Origin: a virus | Length of the DNA stretch: 64,000 nucleotides | Reading direction: 5' to 3' (one strand) | Virus record (IMG/VR): IMGVR_UViG_3300021185_003853 | Location: 1-64,000 of that record | Part shown: one piece after another, positions 46,459 to 57,424 of the stretch | Layout of the letters: every line of letters begins with the position of its first letter | Position numbering within the stretch: position 1 is the first letter of the stretch | Program-made: the position numbers and the translations under genes | The notes under the pieces: generated by a model | What the model was told of the DNA's origin: nothing | The model's database searches: none | The model's input: only the letters and a program-made list of their open reading frames with translations

Positions 46459-47181
46459 ATGTATTTTAAATCTTTTCCGACAACCCTTTGGGACAAAAAA
46501 GAGATGGTAGACATCTCTAGACGTGCGACTATCCTTAATAAAGTTAAAGGTGATCCATATGGATTCGTTCCTTATACAGTTCAGGATGGCGATACGATAG
46601 AAATGATTGCATATCATTACTATGGCGATGCAGAATTGTCATGGTTGGTCCTACTTGCTAATAATATTATTGATCCTTATGAAGATTTTTTCAAAGAGAC
46701 AGGACAACTAGATCAATATATTACTAACAAATATCGTGAAGAATGGTATCAAGCAGCTATAGTTGATAATGTCTTAGGGCTGGTGCATCCTGTTACTAGG
46801 TTAGTATCAACTGATCCTGAATTAACGCTCGAACTATATGTTAGTTACACCGGCAATAGTAACTATAGGTATTGGAGTGAAGACGAAACCGTATTGAGAT
46901 GGACACAAAACCAAGTTATTCCATCAAGTACGGGCAATAAGTTCTTGGGTGAAGATGCTGCTCGAGCGTTTAAAACAATTAAATATTATTATTCAAAAAA
47001 TAATCCTAACATACAAATCTCGCCCGCCACACAAATAAAATATCCTTCAGGCGAGTTTGTTCCTAAGTATATTTACGACCATGAAGTAGAAGAGAACGAA
47101 AAGAAACGTAATATTAATTTAATTTCTGATATTTACGTCAATCAAATCATAGATGAGATGAAGACAGTTCTAAATGACTAA
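46459..47181 (+). CDS. 53: gp53 baseplate wedge protein
   Basis: 240 residues (T4: 196). YFKSFPTTLWDKKEMVDISR followed by a LysM-like segment DTIEMIAYHYYGDAELSWLV and LLANNIIDPYEDF, the typical gp53 signature. gp53 joins wedges into the six-fold baseplate. Overlaps gp27 by 8 bp. Confidence 0.9.
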   Translation: MYFKSFPTTLWDKKEMVDISRRATILNKVKGDPYGFVPYTVQDGDTIEMIAYHYYGDAELSWLVLLANNIIDPYEDFFKETGQLDQYITNKYREEWYQAAIVDNVLGLVHPVTRLVSTDPELTLELYVSYTGNSNYRYWSEDETVLRWTQNQVIPSSTGNKFLGEDAARAFKTIKYYYSKNNPNIQISPATQIKYPSGEFVPKYIYDHEVEENEKKRNINLISDIYVNQIIDEMKTVLND

Positions 47182-48661
47182 AGCAAAGATCGCACCCCAT
47201 GCAGGATACGTTGACGTTTCGAAACTTTTAATCGTTTCGCACGAGAGCGGGAAGTCAGTCGATATAAAAGCAAACTACGTCTCGATCCACATGACCGAAA
47301 ACTTATACAATCCTTTCGTAGATGGATACATTGATATTGCGGACACTTACGGAATGATATACCCCACCGCTTCTGAACGATCAGACGATAATTTTTTTCA
47401 AATACGAGGCGAAGAGTATCTACATATAGAGTACTACGACTACAAATCTTTCGATGATGCATCAGAACTCAAAAAAGAAACTTATTTTATATACGCTATC
47501 GAAGAGATAGAGATGCTTGATCGTAAGAAAGAGACAGGTTTACAATACAGACTCTTCTTTACATCACCACAAAAAGTATTTTCTGATACAAAACTTATAA
47601 GCAAAGCATATAGAAACATGTCATGTAGTGAGATAGTACAAAGCATATACGATGAATACTATACAAACACAACAAACGATCTATGTAAACACAAAGATAA
47701 TAACGGAAATATATTAAATATAAAGAAAGATCTTATAATAGAAGAGACAAAAGCAAAGTATACAATCGTAATACCTAACCTTTCACCAGAGAAAGCAATA
47801 CAGTTTATAGGTAAACGAGCGTATAGCGAAAAAAATTCAAGCAGTTTCTTCATGTTTTTCGAGACGAGAGACAATTTTTATTTTTGCACCACAGAATACC
47901 TTGTAGAAAAGAATCGATTAAAATCAATTGAGCAGGGGGAACGATTTGAGTATTCTTCAGGTAAAGATGACAATTCTCCTGATGGACAAGAACGTGCGAT
48001 GAACATCATATCGAATGGCACTTTCCCCTCAATCAACTCGATGGAAGCGATTAAGAAACAAGCGTATTCACGTAGAATCAGCGAGATAGATCTAGCGAAT
48101 CGAGACATCAATCACTTCTATTATCAATACAAAGATAACTATACAGGGTATGAGAACATTGATAAGCGACCACAGTTGCAGAACTCTAAAGCGTTTATAA
48201 CACAAACGACTGGAGATGTCAACCATATAGATGATACGTATGTGTTTAAGGACTATGCAGGTATCGGTGAAGCGTATCAGAAACAAGCGAATCATGATAG
48301 ACAGTATCCATATTATAAGGAAACATTAAGTACGAAACCTGTGTTTGCATATCACTTTGCAAAGAATACTATGACAGGATCTATTAAAGGAAGGAATAAG
48401 ATGTTTCCTGGATCTTTAATCAATGTTGATATACCTGAGTATGCAGTTACATCTATGAAAAATAATATTCCTTTAGATAAGTACTTTGGCGGTACACAGA
48501 TGGTTGTATCATTAAGCCATGTTATAGTAAATAATGAATGGAATAGTTCTATATCATTTACGAAAGCATTACGTGGAGGAGGGAGTGCACCTAACGCCCC
48601 TGGATCGAATGCATCTGCTGTAAGTGAAGAGAAACCAACAGGACAGAGTGAGACATCATAA
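47174..48661 (+). CDS. 27: gp27-like baseplate hub
   Basis: 495 residues (T4: 391). Hub signatures: YVSIHMTENLYNPFVDGYID, SPEKAIQFIGKRAYSEKNSS, FFMFFETRDNFYFCTTEYLV, INHFYYQYKDNYTGYENIDK and a final MVVSLSHVIVNNEWNSSISF. Sits directly before gp5 (TAATG overlap), its trimeric partner. Codon use in the first 1.1 kb is richer in ATA and AGA than in the rest of the gene. Confidence 0.85.
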   Translation: MTKAKIAPHAGYVDVSKLLIVSHESGKSVDIKANYVSIHMTENLYNPFVDGYIDIADTYGMIYPTASERSDDNFFQIRGEEYLHIEYYDYKSFDDASELKKETYFIYAIEEIEMLDRKKETGLQYRLFFTSPQKVFSDTKLISKAYRNMSCSEIVQSIYDEYYTNTTNDLCKHKDNNGNILNIKKDLIIEETKAKYTIVIPNLSPEKAIQFIGKRAYSEKNSSSFFMFFETRDNFYFCTTEYLVEKNRLKSIEQGERFEYSSGKDDNSPDGQERAMNIISNGTFPSINSMEAIKKQAYSRRISEIDLANRDINHFYYQYKDNYTGYENIDKRPQLQNSKAFITQTTGDVNHIDDTYVFKDYAGIGEAYQKQANHDRQYPYYKETLSTKPVFAYHFAKNTMTGSIKGRNKMFPGSLINVDIPEYAVTSMKNNIPLDKYFGGTQMVVSLSHVIVNNEWNSSISFTKALRGGGSAPNAPGSNASAVSEEKPTGQSETS

Positions 48662-50352
48662 TGGCAGGATTAAAACAATTTACACATTTTGTAGGATATG
48701 TAGTTGATCGTGAAGATGGTCAGAACTTAGGTCGTGTTAAAGTTAAAGCATTAGGATTCCATGATCTTGATTCAAAGGTTATATGTGCTGATGACTTACC
48801 TTGGGCACCTGTTGTTGATGGTACGTATGGCGCTGTATCAACTGTTCCATTAATAGGCGATTGGGTATTAGGTGCGTTTCTCGATGGTGCTGATGCTCAA
48901 CATCCTATTGTCTTGGGTTGTATCCCAGGCTATAACTCGCAGGCTCCTTCTGGAACGGAAACAAATGGAACCGAAGTTGCTGAATACGCAAATGATCCTA
49001 ATCTATTTGGTAAGTTTCCTTTACATCCTGTATTAGGTGGAGAAGGTGTTGATCAATTAGAAGGTTTATTATCTGCAGCGACTGCTACACGTAGAGATGA
49101 TAACGATTTAAAAGATTCAATTGAACGTAAGCATACAGAAGAAGTTGCGATGCGTCCGGAACGTGATCTTGATAATCGTGTGTTATCGTCTACGGATGAT
49201 CAGAACTATATCTTAATGACTGACTCAGATGGCGGACATATACAAATAGTTCATCATAAAGGTACTGTGATACAAATCAATGAAGAAGGCGATGTATTGA
49301 TTAAGACTCGTGGCGGTATGCAGAATATGGTTGATGGTGGCCTTGTTGAACAGATCGATGGCGACTACAATACAATGATTGGACAAGATTATACATTAAA
49401 AGTTGACAACAACGGAAAGATGTATTTCCGCAACGATCTTGACATTGAATGTGAGAACTTTAGTTTAACAGTGCGTGGCGATACATTAATTAATACGAAA
49501 GGCACACATGTACAGAAATCATTTGGTAACATGATGATTAACTCTGGCGATGATATGGATATAGTGTCTGAAAAGAAATTAAAAATTCAATCACTTGATC
49601 TCACAACAATACAATCTGATAATCATGGTATCTACTTATATGCAACGGGTGCGCAGAATAAGATTGATATGACATCAGGTTCGTTGAAAATGACTACAGA
49701 AATTAAACCGAATACTGCGATACCTGATTTCACGGAAGCGGATACGCATGAATTAGGCACTATCGATATACAAAGTGCGAACAATATGTTTATCGAAACG
49801 AAAGGAACTCCTGCAGATTCACCGCCTAGCACTGCAGAGACTGAGGACTCAGACGGTTACATAGACATTAAGTCATCAGGAGGCCTACGCTTAGAAACAA
49901 CGGGTGGAAATATTACAGCGATATCATCTAATGATACATTCATGACAACACAAGAGAATTTAAGTCTCACATCAGGGGGCATATCAGATATAGCGTCTGT
50001 AGGTAACATAGCTATAGCAACACCAGAACAAGTTCATGTTCGTGGCTCAACAACTTATATTGATGATATTGTTCGTATGGCAGAAGGTGGTGCTGATACA
50101 CATAATGCTGTTGATGGGCGAGTTAAACAAAATTTCCCTGCGTCTTCCACTGAAGCAATGATTAGTTCGCTTACACGTAAGAATGTCGATGATGAAGATG
50201 ATCTACAAAAGGCAAATGCAGCAGGTGGGTTAGCACCTATGCCGCCTGACAATCAGGGTGTGGGTGGATACAAGGTGCCTGATTCAATACCTATAATACC
50301 GAACCCGGGTAATACAAGTGGTTCACAAGGAGTAGCAGAAGAAGATGAGTAA
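48661..50352 (+). CDS. 5: gp5-like baseplate spike without lysozyme domain
   Basis: 563 residues. N-terminal OB domain (HFVGYVVDREDGQNLGRVKV, LPLIGD-like turn, GADAQHPIVLGCIPGYN), a linker, then a long triple-stranded beta-helix (HIQIVHHKGTVIQINEEGD, VDGGLVEQIDGDYNTMIGQD, LKIQSLDLTTIQSDNHG) and a Pro-rich C-terminus. No T4-type lysozyme insert, as in cyanophages. Tip likely capped by the PAAR protein at 6736. Penetrates the outer membrane. Confidence 0.9.
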   Translation: MAGLKQFTHFVGYVVDREDGQNLGRVKVKALGFHDLDSKVICADDLPWAPVVDGTYGAVSTVPLIGDWVLGAFLDGADAQHPIVLGCIPGYNSQAPSGTETNGTEVAEYANDPNLFGKFPLHPVLGGEGVDQLEGLLSAATATRRDDNDLKDSIERKHTEEVAMRPERDLDNRVLSSTDDQNYILMTDSDGGHIQIVHHKGTVIQINEEGDVLIKTRGGMQNMVDGGLVEQIDGDYNTMIGQDYTLKVDNNGKMYFRNDLDIECENFSLTVRGDTLINTKGTHVQKSFGNMMINSGDDMDIVSEKKLKIQSLDLTTIQSDNHGIYLYATGAQNKIDMTSGSLKMTTEIKPNTAIPDFTEADTHELGTIDIQSANNMFIETKGTPADSPPSTAETEDSDGYIDIKSSGGLRLETTGGNITAISSNDTFMTTQENLSLTSGGISDIASVGNIAIATPEQVHVRGSTTYIDDIVRMAEGGADTHNAVDGRVKQNFPASSTEAMISSLTRKNVDDEDDLQKANAAGGLAPMPPDNQGVGGYKVPDSIPIIPNPGNTSGSQGVAEEDE

Positions 50353-52258
50353 TTGTCCAACTAGTTTACCATTAAGTCAATTAACTGATACTGATGAATT
50401 TAAAAATATTTTATCAGGCGAAGATCTATTAAACTTAACAGATCCCACAAAGCAATTGAATCAAGCATTGTTGTCTGTGACTACGGATACGATAAATGAT
50501 AAATTAAATGATCAGAAGACGAAGCAATCTCCATCCGCATATACGTTTGATCAGTTTGAAGATGACTATCCTACACTAGCTAAAAAGATACAAGACGATG
50601 ATATTAGTCTTGGTGAAGTCGCTATATTCGCAACTGAAACAGGTGCCACCCTGCAATCCCCCTTGAATAGTGCGTTTGACGATCCTGTAGATGGCGTTGA
50701 TACTGAAGGAGTAACGACTGGGGATACTATTAAGGCGGGGCAAGTATCATTAGATTTTCGTGCATGGACTCCAGGATCTTATCCTACGGCACAAATTGCT
50801 GGTGCATTAGCATTGTTAGATACATTCCTTGATGATAATATAGGGTCATCATTATCGGGGGGTCAATGTGCCGCCTTTGCTGCTTTGGGTAATTCTTTAC
50901 AAAGTTTATTACAATCTATGAAAGCAAAGGCAGATTCACTTGATAGCATACCTGGATTGGATCTTAAGAAGTTTACATTAAGTGAAATTTTATCAGGAGA
51001 AGTGATAAAGGTCAAGTTAAAATTAGAAATGATTGGTAAATTAATTAAGGATACTGTAGAGAAAGTTATTGAAAAGGTTAAGAATCAAGCAAAGTCACTC
51101 GTTGCTTCACTTAAAGATCTTCCTAATTCATTACAAGCACAGTTAAATAAGGCACAAGCGAAGGTTGCGGCATTCACATCTGACAAGAATAAGAACGGTG
51201 TGATGGATGGAATTGATAAAATGATTGCGAATGTTGGATCAATGTTCGAAAAATTAACCCCTGCTGTATTGGGTTTATTGTTGTTTCGTTTCTGTCAAGT
51301 AACAAGTGCTATACAAAATGCAAGTGAAACTCCTTTAAAATCATTGATGAATACAGTGAATGGCATTCAAGAAACACAAAAAATCATGAAGAGTGAGAGT
51401 GCAAAGGCAACAAAAACCGCTGTAGAGTCAGGTGCTAACCGCATGGATGCTGATGACGTTGAAAAACAAAAGGAAAAAGCGCAAACAGAAATGCGTGAAC
51501 GTAGTACGAAACTTGATGATCTCGTTGAAGGACACAAGTCTCTATACGGTGAAGGTGATGGTGTCGGTCAATTGAATACTGATAGAACGATTAATAATGA
51601 TTCATTAGTATACGATTTCATGAAGTCATATCCACGACCGAAGAGATCAAAGGATTTGCCTAAGGAATTAAGACCCTATGTTTCTAAGCTAGGTAACGAT
51701 ACATCTATTACTGGCGGTATTGGACCCATCAAATTTAAGGGAGGATCACAGATTGCGACTACACAATTACGTAAGAATGGTGATGATACTGGTGCTCCGG
51801 GCCCGGGTTGGACTCTAGTACAAACGAAACTATGGGTACAGATACTAGATATGGCAAATCAATTAGATGAAGATATACTTGTAATCAAAGGGTTCGATTA
51901 TGAATCTAAATCTAAATATCGTAAGAAAGGACAAATAGTAACTATAGAATTACCCTCTGATGATATAACTACACAATTAAGATATCTTATTGCCGCTTCC
52001 CGTGCAGGACTTAAAGGAATTCTTCTAGGCACGAACCCAGGAAGAATTACTGTAGGTAATTCTGCTCGTGGTGGATGGTTAAGTAAAACTTTACAAAAAG
52101 AATATGATGATTTATTTAAAGGTGCTACTGCGGATGAACGTGTTGAGTCATTCACTGCAGGAAAGGATAATACATCTATATTCGCATTAAGAAGTGCTTT
52201 AAAAGATCATAAGCGTGATGCATGGTATCCTAGAGTTGCCGTCAAGAATGATAAATAA
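50345..52258 (+). CDS. Conserved baseplate-region structural protein, 637 aa
   Basis: Start overlaps gp5 by 8 bp. N-terminal 240 residues variable; a helical Lys/Ala-rich segment (KVIEKVKNQAKSLVASLKDL) near 235-330; a C-terminal domain with GPGWTLVQTKLWVQILDMAN, ILVIKGFDYESKSKYRKKGQ, LRYLIAASRAGLKGILLGTN and FALRSALKDHKRDAWYPR. Located between gp5 and gp25, so a baseplate component is likely. I recognise it only as a gene found there in marine T4-like phages; no T4 homologue known to me. Confidence 0.7.
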   Translation: MSNCPTSLPLSQLTDTDEFKNILSGEDLLNLTDPTKQLNQALLSVTTDTINDKLNDQKTKQSPSAYTFDQFEDDYPTLAKKIQDDDISLGEVAIFATETGATLQSPLNSAFDDPVDGVDTEGVTTGDTIKAGQVSLDFRAWTPGSYPTAQIAGALALLDTFLDDNIGSSLSGGQCAAFAALGNSLQSLLQSMKAKADSLDSIPGLDLKKFTLSEILSGEVIKVKLKLEMIGKLIKDTVEKVIEKVKNQAKSLVASLKDLPNSLQAQLNKAQAKVAAFTSDKNKNGVMDGIDKMIANVGSMFEKLTPAVLGLLLFRFCQVTSAIQNASETPLKSLMNTVNGIQETQKIMKSESAKATKTAVESGANRMDADDVEKQKEKAQTEMRERSTKLDDLVEGHKSLYGEGDGVGQLNTDRTINNDSLVYDFMKSYPRPKRSKDLPKELRPYVSKLGNDTSITGGIGPIKFKGGSQIATTQLRKNGDDTGAPGPGWTLVQTKLWVQILDMANQLDEDILVIKGFDYESKSKYRKKGQIVTIELPSDDITTQLRYLIAASRAGLKGILLGTNPGRITVGNSARGGWLSKTLQKEYDDLFKGATADERVESFTAGKDNTSIFALRSALKDHKRDAWYPRVAVKNDK

Positions 52259-52281
52259 TATATAAACCCAGGAATAAGTAA

Positions 52282-52689
52282 ATGGCATTAACACCTAACA
52301 GTATATCACGAATAGTGGCAGCGGATTTTCATAAGGACATGACGATTGTTCCTGGGAAAGAAGATTTAGCACGTAAGATGAATGAGCAAGCAGTTAAAGA
52401 ATCTATACGCAATATAGTATTAACGAATAAAGGAGAGCGTCCGTTTCAACCTGAGTTGGGTTGTAATGTACGTAAGATGTTATTTGATAATGCAACACCT
52501 CAAACATTTGACTTAGTTGAAACTGTGATATATGATGCTATTGATCTATATGAACCCCGATGTGAATTAATAGGGGTTGACGTAACGGGTGATATAGATA
52601 GCAATGCGATTAATATATCGATTGTGTTTCGATTGATAAATACTGATACTCCAACTAAGTTTAACATAATCCTCGACAGGGTAAGATAA
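52282..52689 (+). CDS. 25: gp25 baseplate wedge protein
   Basis: 135 residues (T4: 132). Contains IRNIVLTNKGERPFQPELGC, NVRKMLFDN and IYDAIDLYEPRCELIGVDV, the conserved gp25/TssE core. Anchors sheath to wedge. A weak late-like TATAAACC lies upstream at 52260. Confidence 0.95.
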   Translation: MALTPNSISRIVAADFHKDMTIVPGKEDLARKMNEQAVKESIRNIVLTNKGERPFQPELGCNVRKMLFDNATPQTFDLVETVIYDAIDLYEPRCELIGVDVTGDIDSNAINISIVFRLINTDTPTKFNIILDRVR

Positions 52690-52692
52690 GAA

Positions 52693-54447
52693 ATGGCAAA
52701 GATTGCACCATATAATAAACTTGATTTCACACAAATTAAAGCGAACCTACTCGCTCATTTACAGAATCAAGATCAATTCAAGGGATTCGATTTCGAAGGA
52801 TCGAACATGAATGTGCTAGTTGATTTACTAGCGTATAACACATATAGTAATATGACTTATTATAATATGACGTTAGGAGAAACATTCCTCGATTCCGCAC
52901 AGTTAAAAAACAGTGTTGTATCTCATGCAAAAGAATTAAATTATTTACCACGTTCTAGACGTTCAGCAGGGGCATTATTATCATTACGTATTACTGCATC
53001 TCAGGCAGGTAATACATTTACAATACCTCGTGGAACATCTTTCCTAGGTAGATGTGGTAATGTGTCATATAATTTTATCACAAATAAGACATATAATGCA
53101 ACTCGTGAAGGACAAACTGCCAACGTATTTGTAGCGAATGATGTTGCTGTATTTGAAGGTCGTACTATAGTTGAAGTGCTTGATTATCAGAATACTGTAT
53201 TATCTAATTCGTTTATTGATACACGATCTATTCGTTTGTTTGTAAACGGTGAAGAGTATAGATACGCTACAGGTATATTCGGAGTTGTTGAGAATGATAA
53301 AGTATTCTATTTACAACCAGAGTTAAATGATAAGTATTCGATACAATTTGGTCAAACATTATTCGGGTATCAACCAACTGCAACCGATGTGATAGAAGTT
53401 CAGTATCGTGTATGTTCTGGGACTCAATCAAATGGTGTGAAAGCGTTTTCTGTTGATGCGGGAGCAATAGGAGCAACTAGCGTGATTGCGACTCCTGTTG
53501 GAAACTCGATAGGCGGCGCAGATGCTGAATCAGTGGAATCGGTAAGGGAGTTTGCCCCTAAGGCGTTTCAGGTTCAGGATCGTGCTGTGACTGCCAACGA
53601 TTACGAAGTTTTGCTTAAGACACAGTTTCCCGAAATAGAAAACATTAGTGTGTTTGGTGGTGATGAAGCAACGCCTCCTCAATATGGTCGTGTGATTGTT
53701 GCGGTTGATGTACAGGGTCGTGATGGTGCTGCTGCAACTGAAATGGCATTATATAAAGATTATATTAAGAGTAAGAGTCCGTTAGCAATCGAACCAATTT
53801 TTCAAGAAGCAAAATTCTTATATGCTAAAACGAATGTCGTAGTATCTTTTGATCGTAATAATATTCTTACATCTGTTGCGGGATTAGAAGCATTAGTTCG
53901 TGATGCATTGACTACGTATTCAAGTACAAATTTAAATAAGTTTGGTGCGACATTAGGTTCATCTGATTTAAGTTATTCATTATCATTAGCAAATGAAGCA
54001 ATCACATCTGTATCAGTAACAACAGATCCTATTATTGATTATAAACCTGTATTGAATGCAAATGAAAGTCCTACGTTTAACTTTAATCAAGAGTTATTAA
54101 AACCTTATCCATATAACGACACTAGTGGATTAACAGATTACAAACCATGTATTTCATCTACACGATTCACGATTGATAATACAATTGTTGAATTACAGGA
54201 TGATGGTAATGGTGTTATACAAGCGATTGTATCTAGTGATGCATTACGTTCTGTGTATAAGAAAAACTTAGGTACCGTGAATTATGATACAGGCGAAATC
54301 ATTTTGAAGGATTTACGCATACGTAATTTTGAAGGTGCCGCAATTCAAATTACTGTTAAGACAAAAACTCGTGACTTTACATCACCGAAGGATCGTATCT
54401 TTAGAATAAGACAAAGTGATACTACAGTAACAACAAGGGCAGTTTAA
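52693..54447 (+). CDS. 6: gp6 baseplate wedge protein
   Basis: 584 residues (T4: 660). Contains FEGSNMNVLVDLLAYNTYSN, LGETFLDSAQLKNSVVSHAK, ELNYLPRSRRSAGALL and ESVREFAPKAFQVQDRAVTA, then NDYEVLLKTQFPEIENISVF, typical of the gp6 (J-like) family. Builds the ring of the baseplate. 3 bp after gp25; TAATG-type overlap into gp7. Confidence 0.93.
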   Translation: MAKIAPYNKLDFTQIKANLLAHLQNQDQFKGFDFEGSNMNVLVDLLAYNTYSNMTYYNMTLGETFLDSAQLKNSVVSHAKELNYLPRSRRSAGALLSLRITASQAGNTFTIPRGTSFLGRCGNVSYNFITNKTYNATREGQTANVFVANDVAVFEGRTIVEVLDYQNTVLSNSFIDTRSIRLFVNGEEYRYATGIFGVVENDKVFYLQPELNDKYSIQFGQTLFGYQPTATDVIEVQYRVCSGTQSNGVKAFSVDAGAIGATSVIATPVGNSIGGADAESVESVREFAPKAFQVQDRAVTANDYEVLLKTQFPEIENISVFGGDEATPPQYGRVIVAVDVQGRDGAAATEMALYKDYIKSKSPLAIEPIFQEAKFLYAKTNVVVSFDRNNILTSVAGLEALVRDALTTYSSTNLNKFGATLGSSDLSYSLSLANEAITSVSVTTDPIIDYKPVLNANESPTFNFNQELLKPYPYNDTSGLTDYKPCISSTRFTIDNTIVELQDDGNGVIQAIVSSDALRSVYKKNLGTVNYDTGEIILKDLRIRNFEGAAIQITVKTKTRDFTSPKDRIFRIRQSDTTVTTRAV

Positions 54448-57419
54448 TGCAATACAGACCATCAACGATAGCGCCGACTATACCCGAGCAGTTCCCAGAT
54501 CACTATCGTGAAGATGGTCCTGATCTTGTTGAGTTCGTTAAACAGTATTATGAATATCTTGACGAAACAAATGATCGAAACTTTGCAGGATTACGTGACA
54601 TTGATTCGACATTAGAAAGTTTCCTAAAGTATTATAAGAACAAATATTTACACAATCTTCCTTTTGTAAATAAAGCACTTGAGGATATACCTTTCCTTGT
54701 TAAAAACATTGGCGATTTATATCGCAGTAAAGGTACGTCAGAAGCACTCGAACTGTTATTCAAAATGTTCTACAAAACGGAAGTTGAAACATACTTTCCG
54801 GCGTCTTCTATTCTGTCATTGTCTGATTCGAAATGGGCATTCTCTACATTCATTGAGTTCCTTCCTGTACAGGATGTATCAATCTTCCCTGTGAAGAAAG
54901 GAGATAGAATTGAAGGTGATACATCAAAAGCAACCGCATTCGTTGACGAAATTGTATTTTATAATATTGATGGTGTACTAGTTCCTGTAACGTACATATC
55001 AAACGTATACGGAAAGTTCACAAACGATGACGGATTACGTATAGAAAGAGATGGTGTTGTTACATATCCTGGTAAATTGATATACGGATCTATTGAATCG
55101 ACAACTGTATTAACTAGAGATGCAACAGCAAATAATGTAGTAGGTAACAAATTAAAAATTGTTTCAAGCAGAACAGGTGTTGATGGCGAAGCAACAGTTC
55201 GAACAGTATCCGATATTCCAACGGGTGTTGTTGATTGGCAATTATTGGATAGTGGTTGGGGATATGCAGTTCCTGAAGGATCAACACAGAGTGGGAGTAA
55301 TTATACAGTAGGTCCTAACTCAGTTGATACAGAAAACGAAATATTGACATCGACACAAGTATTGATTGTTGCAGGAGATGAAGTACCTGATCTTGTTCCT
55401 GGTACAACTGTCATCGCCATCAATACACCTGTAAACGAAGTTTCAAATGGATCATCAACACCAGTAGCAAATAAGCGATTTGATGGTATTGGAAAAGTTA
55501 TCGCATACGAACATCCAATCATTTATGTGTACGCATTTCCCGAATCGACAACAACTGATTTCGCAGATGGTGCATTTGTCGTAAGAAATACTGTTACAGG
55601 TCTTGAAGAGGATTGGCCTTTTGCCCCAGCCGTCATTAATCCAAGAGCACAGGTTCAGGTCGGTGGTGTAGGTACGGTTGAAATATCATCGATGACACGA
55701 TATAATGATTCAGCATCATTTTCGTTTGAAAAGTTTTCGAATGCCGAAACAGTATCATTCCTAGATGACATTATAAGTTTCTTTCTTTCGAAGCCGCTAG
55801 ATGCATTTAATTATAATATGGGCGGGAGAATTAATCCTAATAATAAAGATACTAAAATTCAAGATGCCCTGGGTGTAACGACAACGACTATTGGATCAAT
55901 CGATGAGATCAGAGTCGAAAGTTCGGGTGATAGTTATAAGAACAATGTGAGAACACGATTACGAAACCCAACAATCTTTCCTCACGATTTAGGATTGATT
56001 GGATTGACATTTGATGTGACTAACTTCATCATTCAAGAAGGCGACATAATTGAACAAGATATTCAAATTGAAGATTTGACACGAGACAGCGAAGGTGCGT
56101 TTATAAACTCTGGTCAACAAATAACACATACGACAAGAGGACGATTTGTTCGTAGGGAAGGAAACATTTTCTATTTCCAACCATTAAGTTATTATCCCTT
56201 TAGTATTGATGGCACATCAATTACATTCAAGGGTAGAGCATTGACCGTAGAATCAGTATCTAGATTACCAGAAAATACTGCTGGCGGTAATGCTGTCGTT
56301 GAAGGTGAGGCAGAATATTTGTCAGGACAGATAACAGAAATTGATATTGCAAGATCAGGTTTCAGATATACGTCAGGTGAAACTGTTGACTTAGTTGGCA
56401 ACGATGAGGATGATGAAGACAAATATCAACAAATAGTTGCCAAGGCAAAAATTGATGTTGGGGGAATGGGAGAAACGGCAGGTAACTGGGTAACTACAAC
56501 GTCACACCTTTCTGATAACAATAGATTCATTCACGATAATTATTATTATCAACAATATTCATATGATGTATCGACTATACTAGATCCTCCGGTGTATGAA
56601 AAAACAGTAAAAGATATAACGCATGTTGCAGGGACTAAGTTATTCGGCACACCTCTGATTGCTACGATTGATGATATTCGCCCAGAAATTGATGCGAGTG
56701 TTGGTCAGACAGAAACAATATTAAAAATTATTGTTGCACGACTCGAGGTAATTACTAACGCAATTTATGAAGTGTTAATCATAAATACTCAAGGTACTAC
56801 TTTGCAATCTAGAGCGCCGCTATTGTATGATGTTATTCGTGAGGATGACCCTTCAGGCATACCTTATGCCACTCTTGACCCAGATGGGTTAACTGGATTA
56901 ACTCAAATTCAACTTTTAACTTTGTGGAACCTCAGCACTTTAACTTCAACTGGATATCCTGAGGTTGATGCCCGACTAGATGCACTGTCTGATCATATAA
57001 CCGACAATGTATTGTCTGTTGAAAATGGGTTTCAAGGTGTTTATGGATACGCAGTACAGTTGTTTAATTACGACTATTCGCTTGTTGAACCTAGCGATGA
57101 TTATCCTGATGGATTCTCTCCGTTAATGTTAGAAGCGGATACAACAGATCCTAGCGCATATGAAACACTTACACAAATTACTGTTGGCCCAGGAGATTTT
57201 GTCGTAGGAACAACTTACCAGATTGTTGATCTCGGAAATCTTGCAGGCAGTAGTCCACAATGGAATGATGCTGCGGATACAGGAGCACAAACTTATTCGC
57301 AAGGATCAGTATTTAGAGCAAATAATGACGGATCTTTATTGACAAATGCGGTTGTTATTCCTGCACTCATGGCATCAATTGTCGAAACAGGTACTGATAC
57401 AGTAGTCGGATTTGATTAA
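54447..57419 (+). CDS. 7: gp7-like baseplate wedge protein
   Basis: 990 residues (T4: 1032). N-terminus TIPEQFPDHYREDGPDLVEF, VKQYYEYLDETNDRNFAGLR and DIPFLVKNIGDLYRSKGTSE, which I know from cyanophage gp7; the rest is beta-rich with repeated domains. A large wedge organiser. Followed by a late promoter and gp8. Confidence 0.82.
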   Translation: MQYRPSTIAPTIPEQFPDHYREDGPDLVEFVKQYYEYLDETNDRNFAGLRDIDSTLESFLKYYKNKYLHNLPFVNKALEDIPFLVKNIGDLYRSKGTSEALELLFKMFYKTEVETYFPASSILSLSDSKWAFSTFIEFLPVQDVSIFPVKKGDRIEGDTSKATAFVDEIVFYNIDGVLVPVTYISNVYGKFTNDDGLRIERDGVVTYPGKLIYGSIESTTVLTRDATANNVVGNKLKIVSSRTGVDGEATVRTVSDIPTGVVDWQLLDSGWGYAVPEGSTQSGSNYTVGPNSVDTENEILTSTQVLIVAGDEVPDLVPGTTVIAINTPVNEVSNGSSTPVANKRFDGIGKVIAYEHPIIYVYAFPESTTTDFADGAFVVRNTVTGLEEDWPFAPAVINPRAQVQVGGVGTVEISSMTRYNDSASFSFEKFSNAETVSFLDDIISFFLSKPLDAFNYNMGGRINPNNKDTKIQDALGVTTTTIGSIDEIRVESSGDSYKNNVRTRLRNPTIFPHDLGLIGLTFDVTNFIIQEGDIIEQDIQIEDLTRDSEGAFINSGQQITHTTRGRFVRREGNIFYFQPLSYYPFSIDGTSITFKGRALTVESVSRLPENTAGGNAVVEGEAEYLSGQITEIDIARSGFRYTSGETVDLVGNDEDDEDKYQQIVAKAKIDVGGMGETAGNWVTTTSHLSDNNRFIHDNYYYQQYSYDVSTILDPPVYEKTVKDITHVAGTKLFGTPLIATIDDIRPEIDASVGQTETILKIIVARLEVITNAIYEVLIINTQGTTLQSRAPLLYDVIREDDPSGIPYATLDPDGLTGLTQIQLLTLWNLSTLTSTGYPEVDARLDALSDHITDNVLSVENGFQGVYGYAVQLFNYDYSLVEPSDDYPDGFSPLMLEADTTDPSAYETLTQITVGPGDFVVGTTYQIVDLGNLAGSSPQWNDAADTGAQTYSQGSVFRANNDGSLLTNAVVIPALMASIVETGTDTVVGFD

Positions 57420-57424
57420 TAGTA

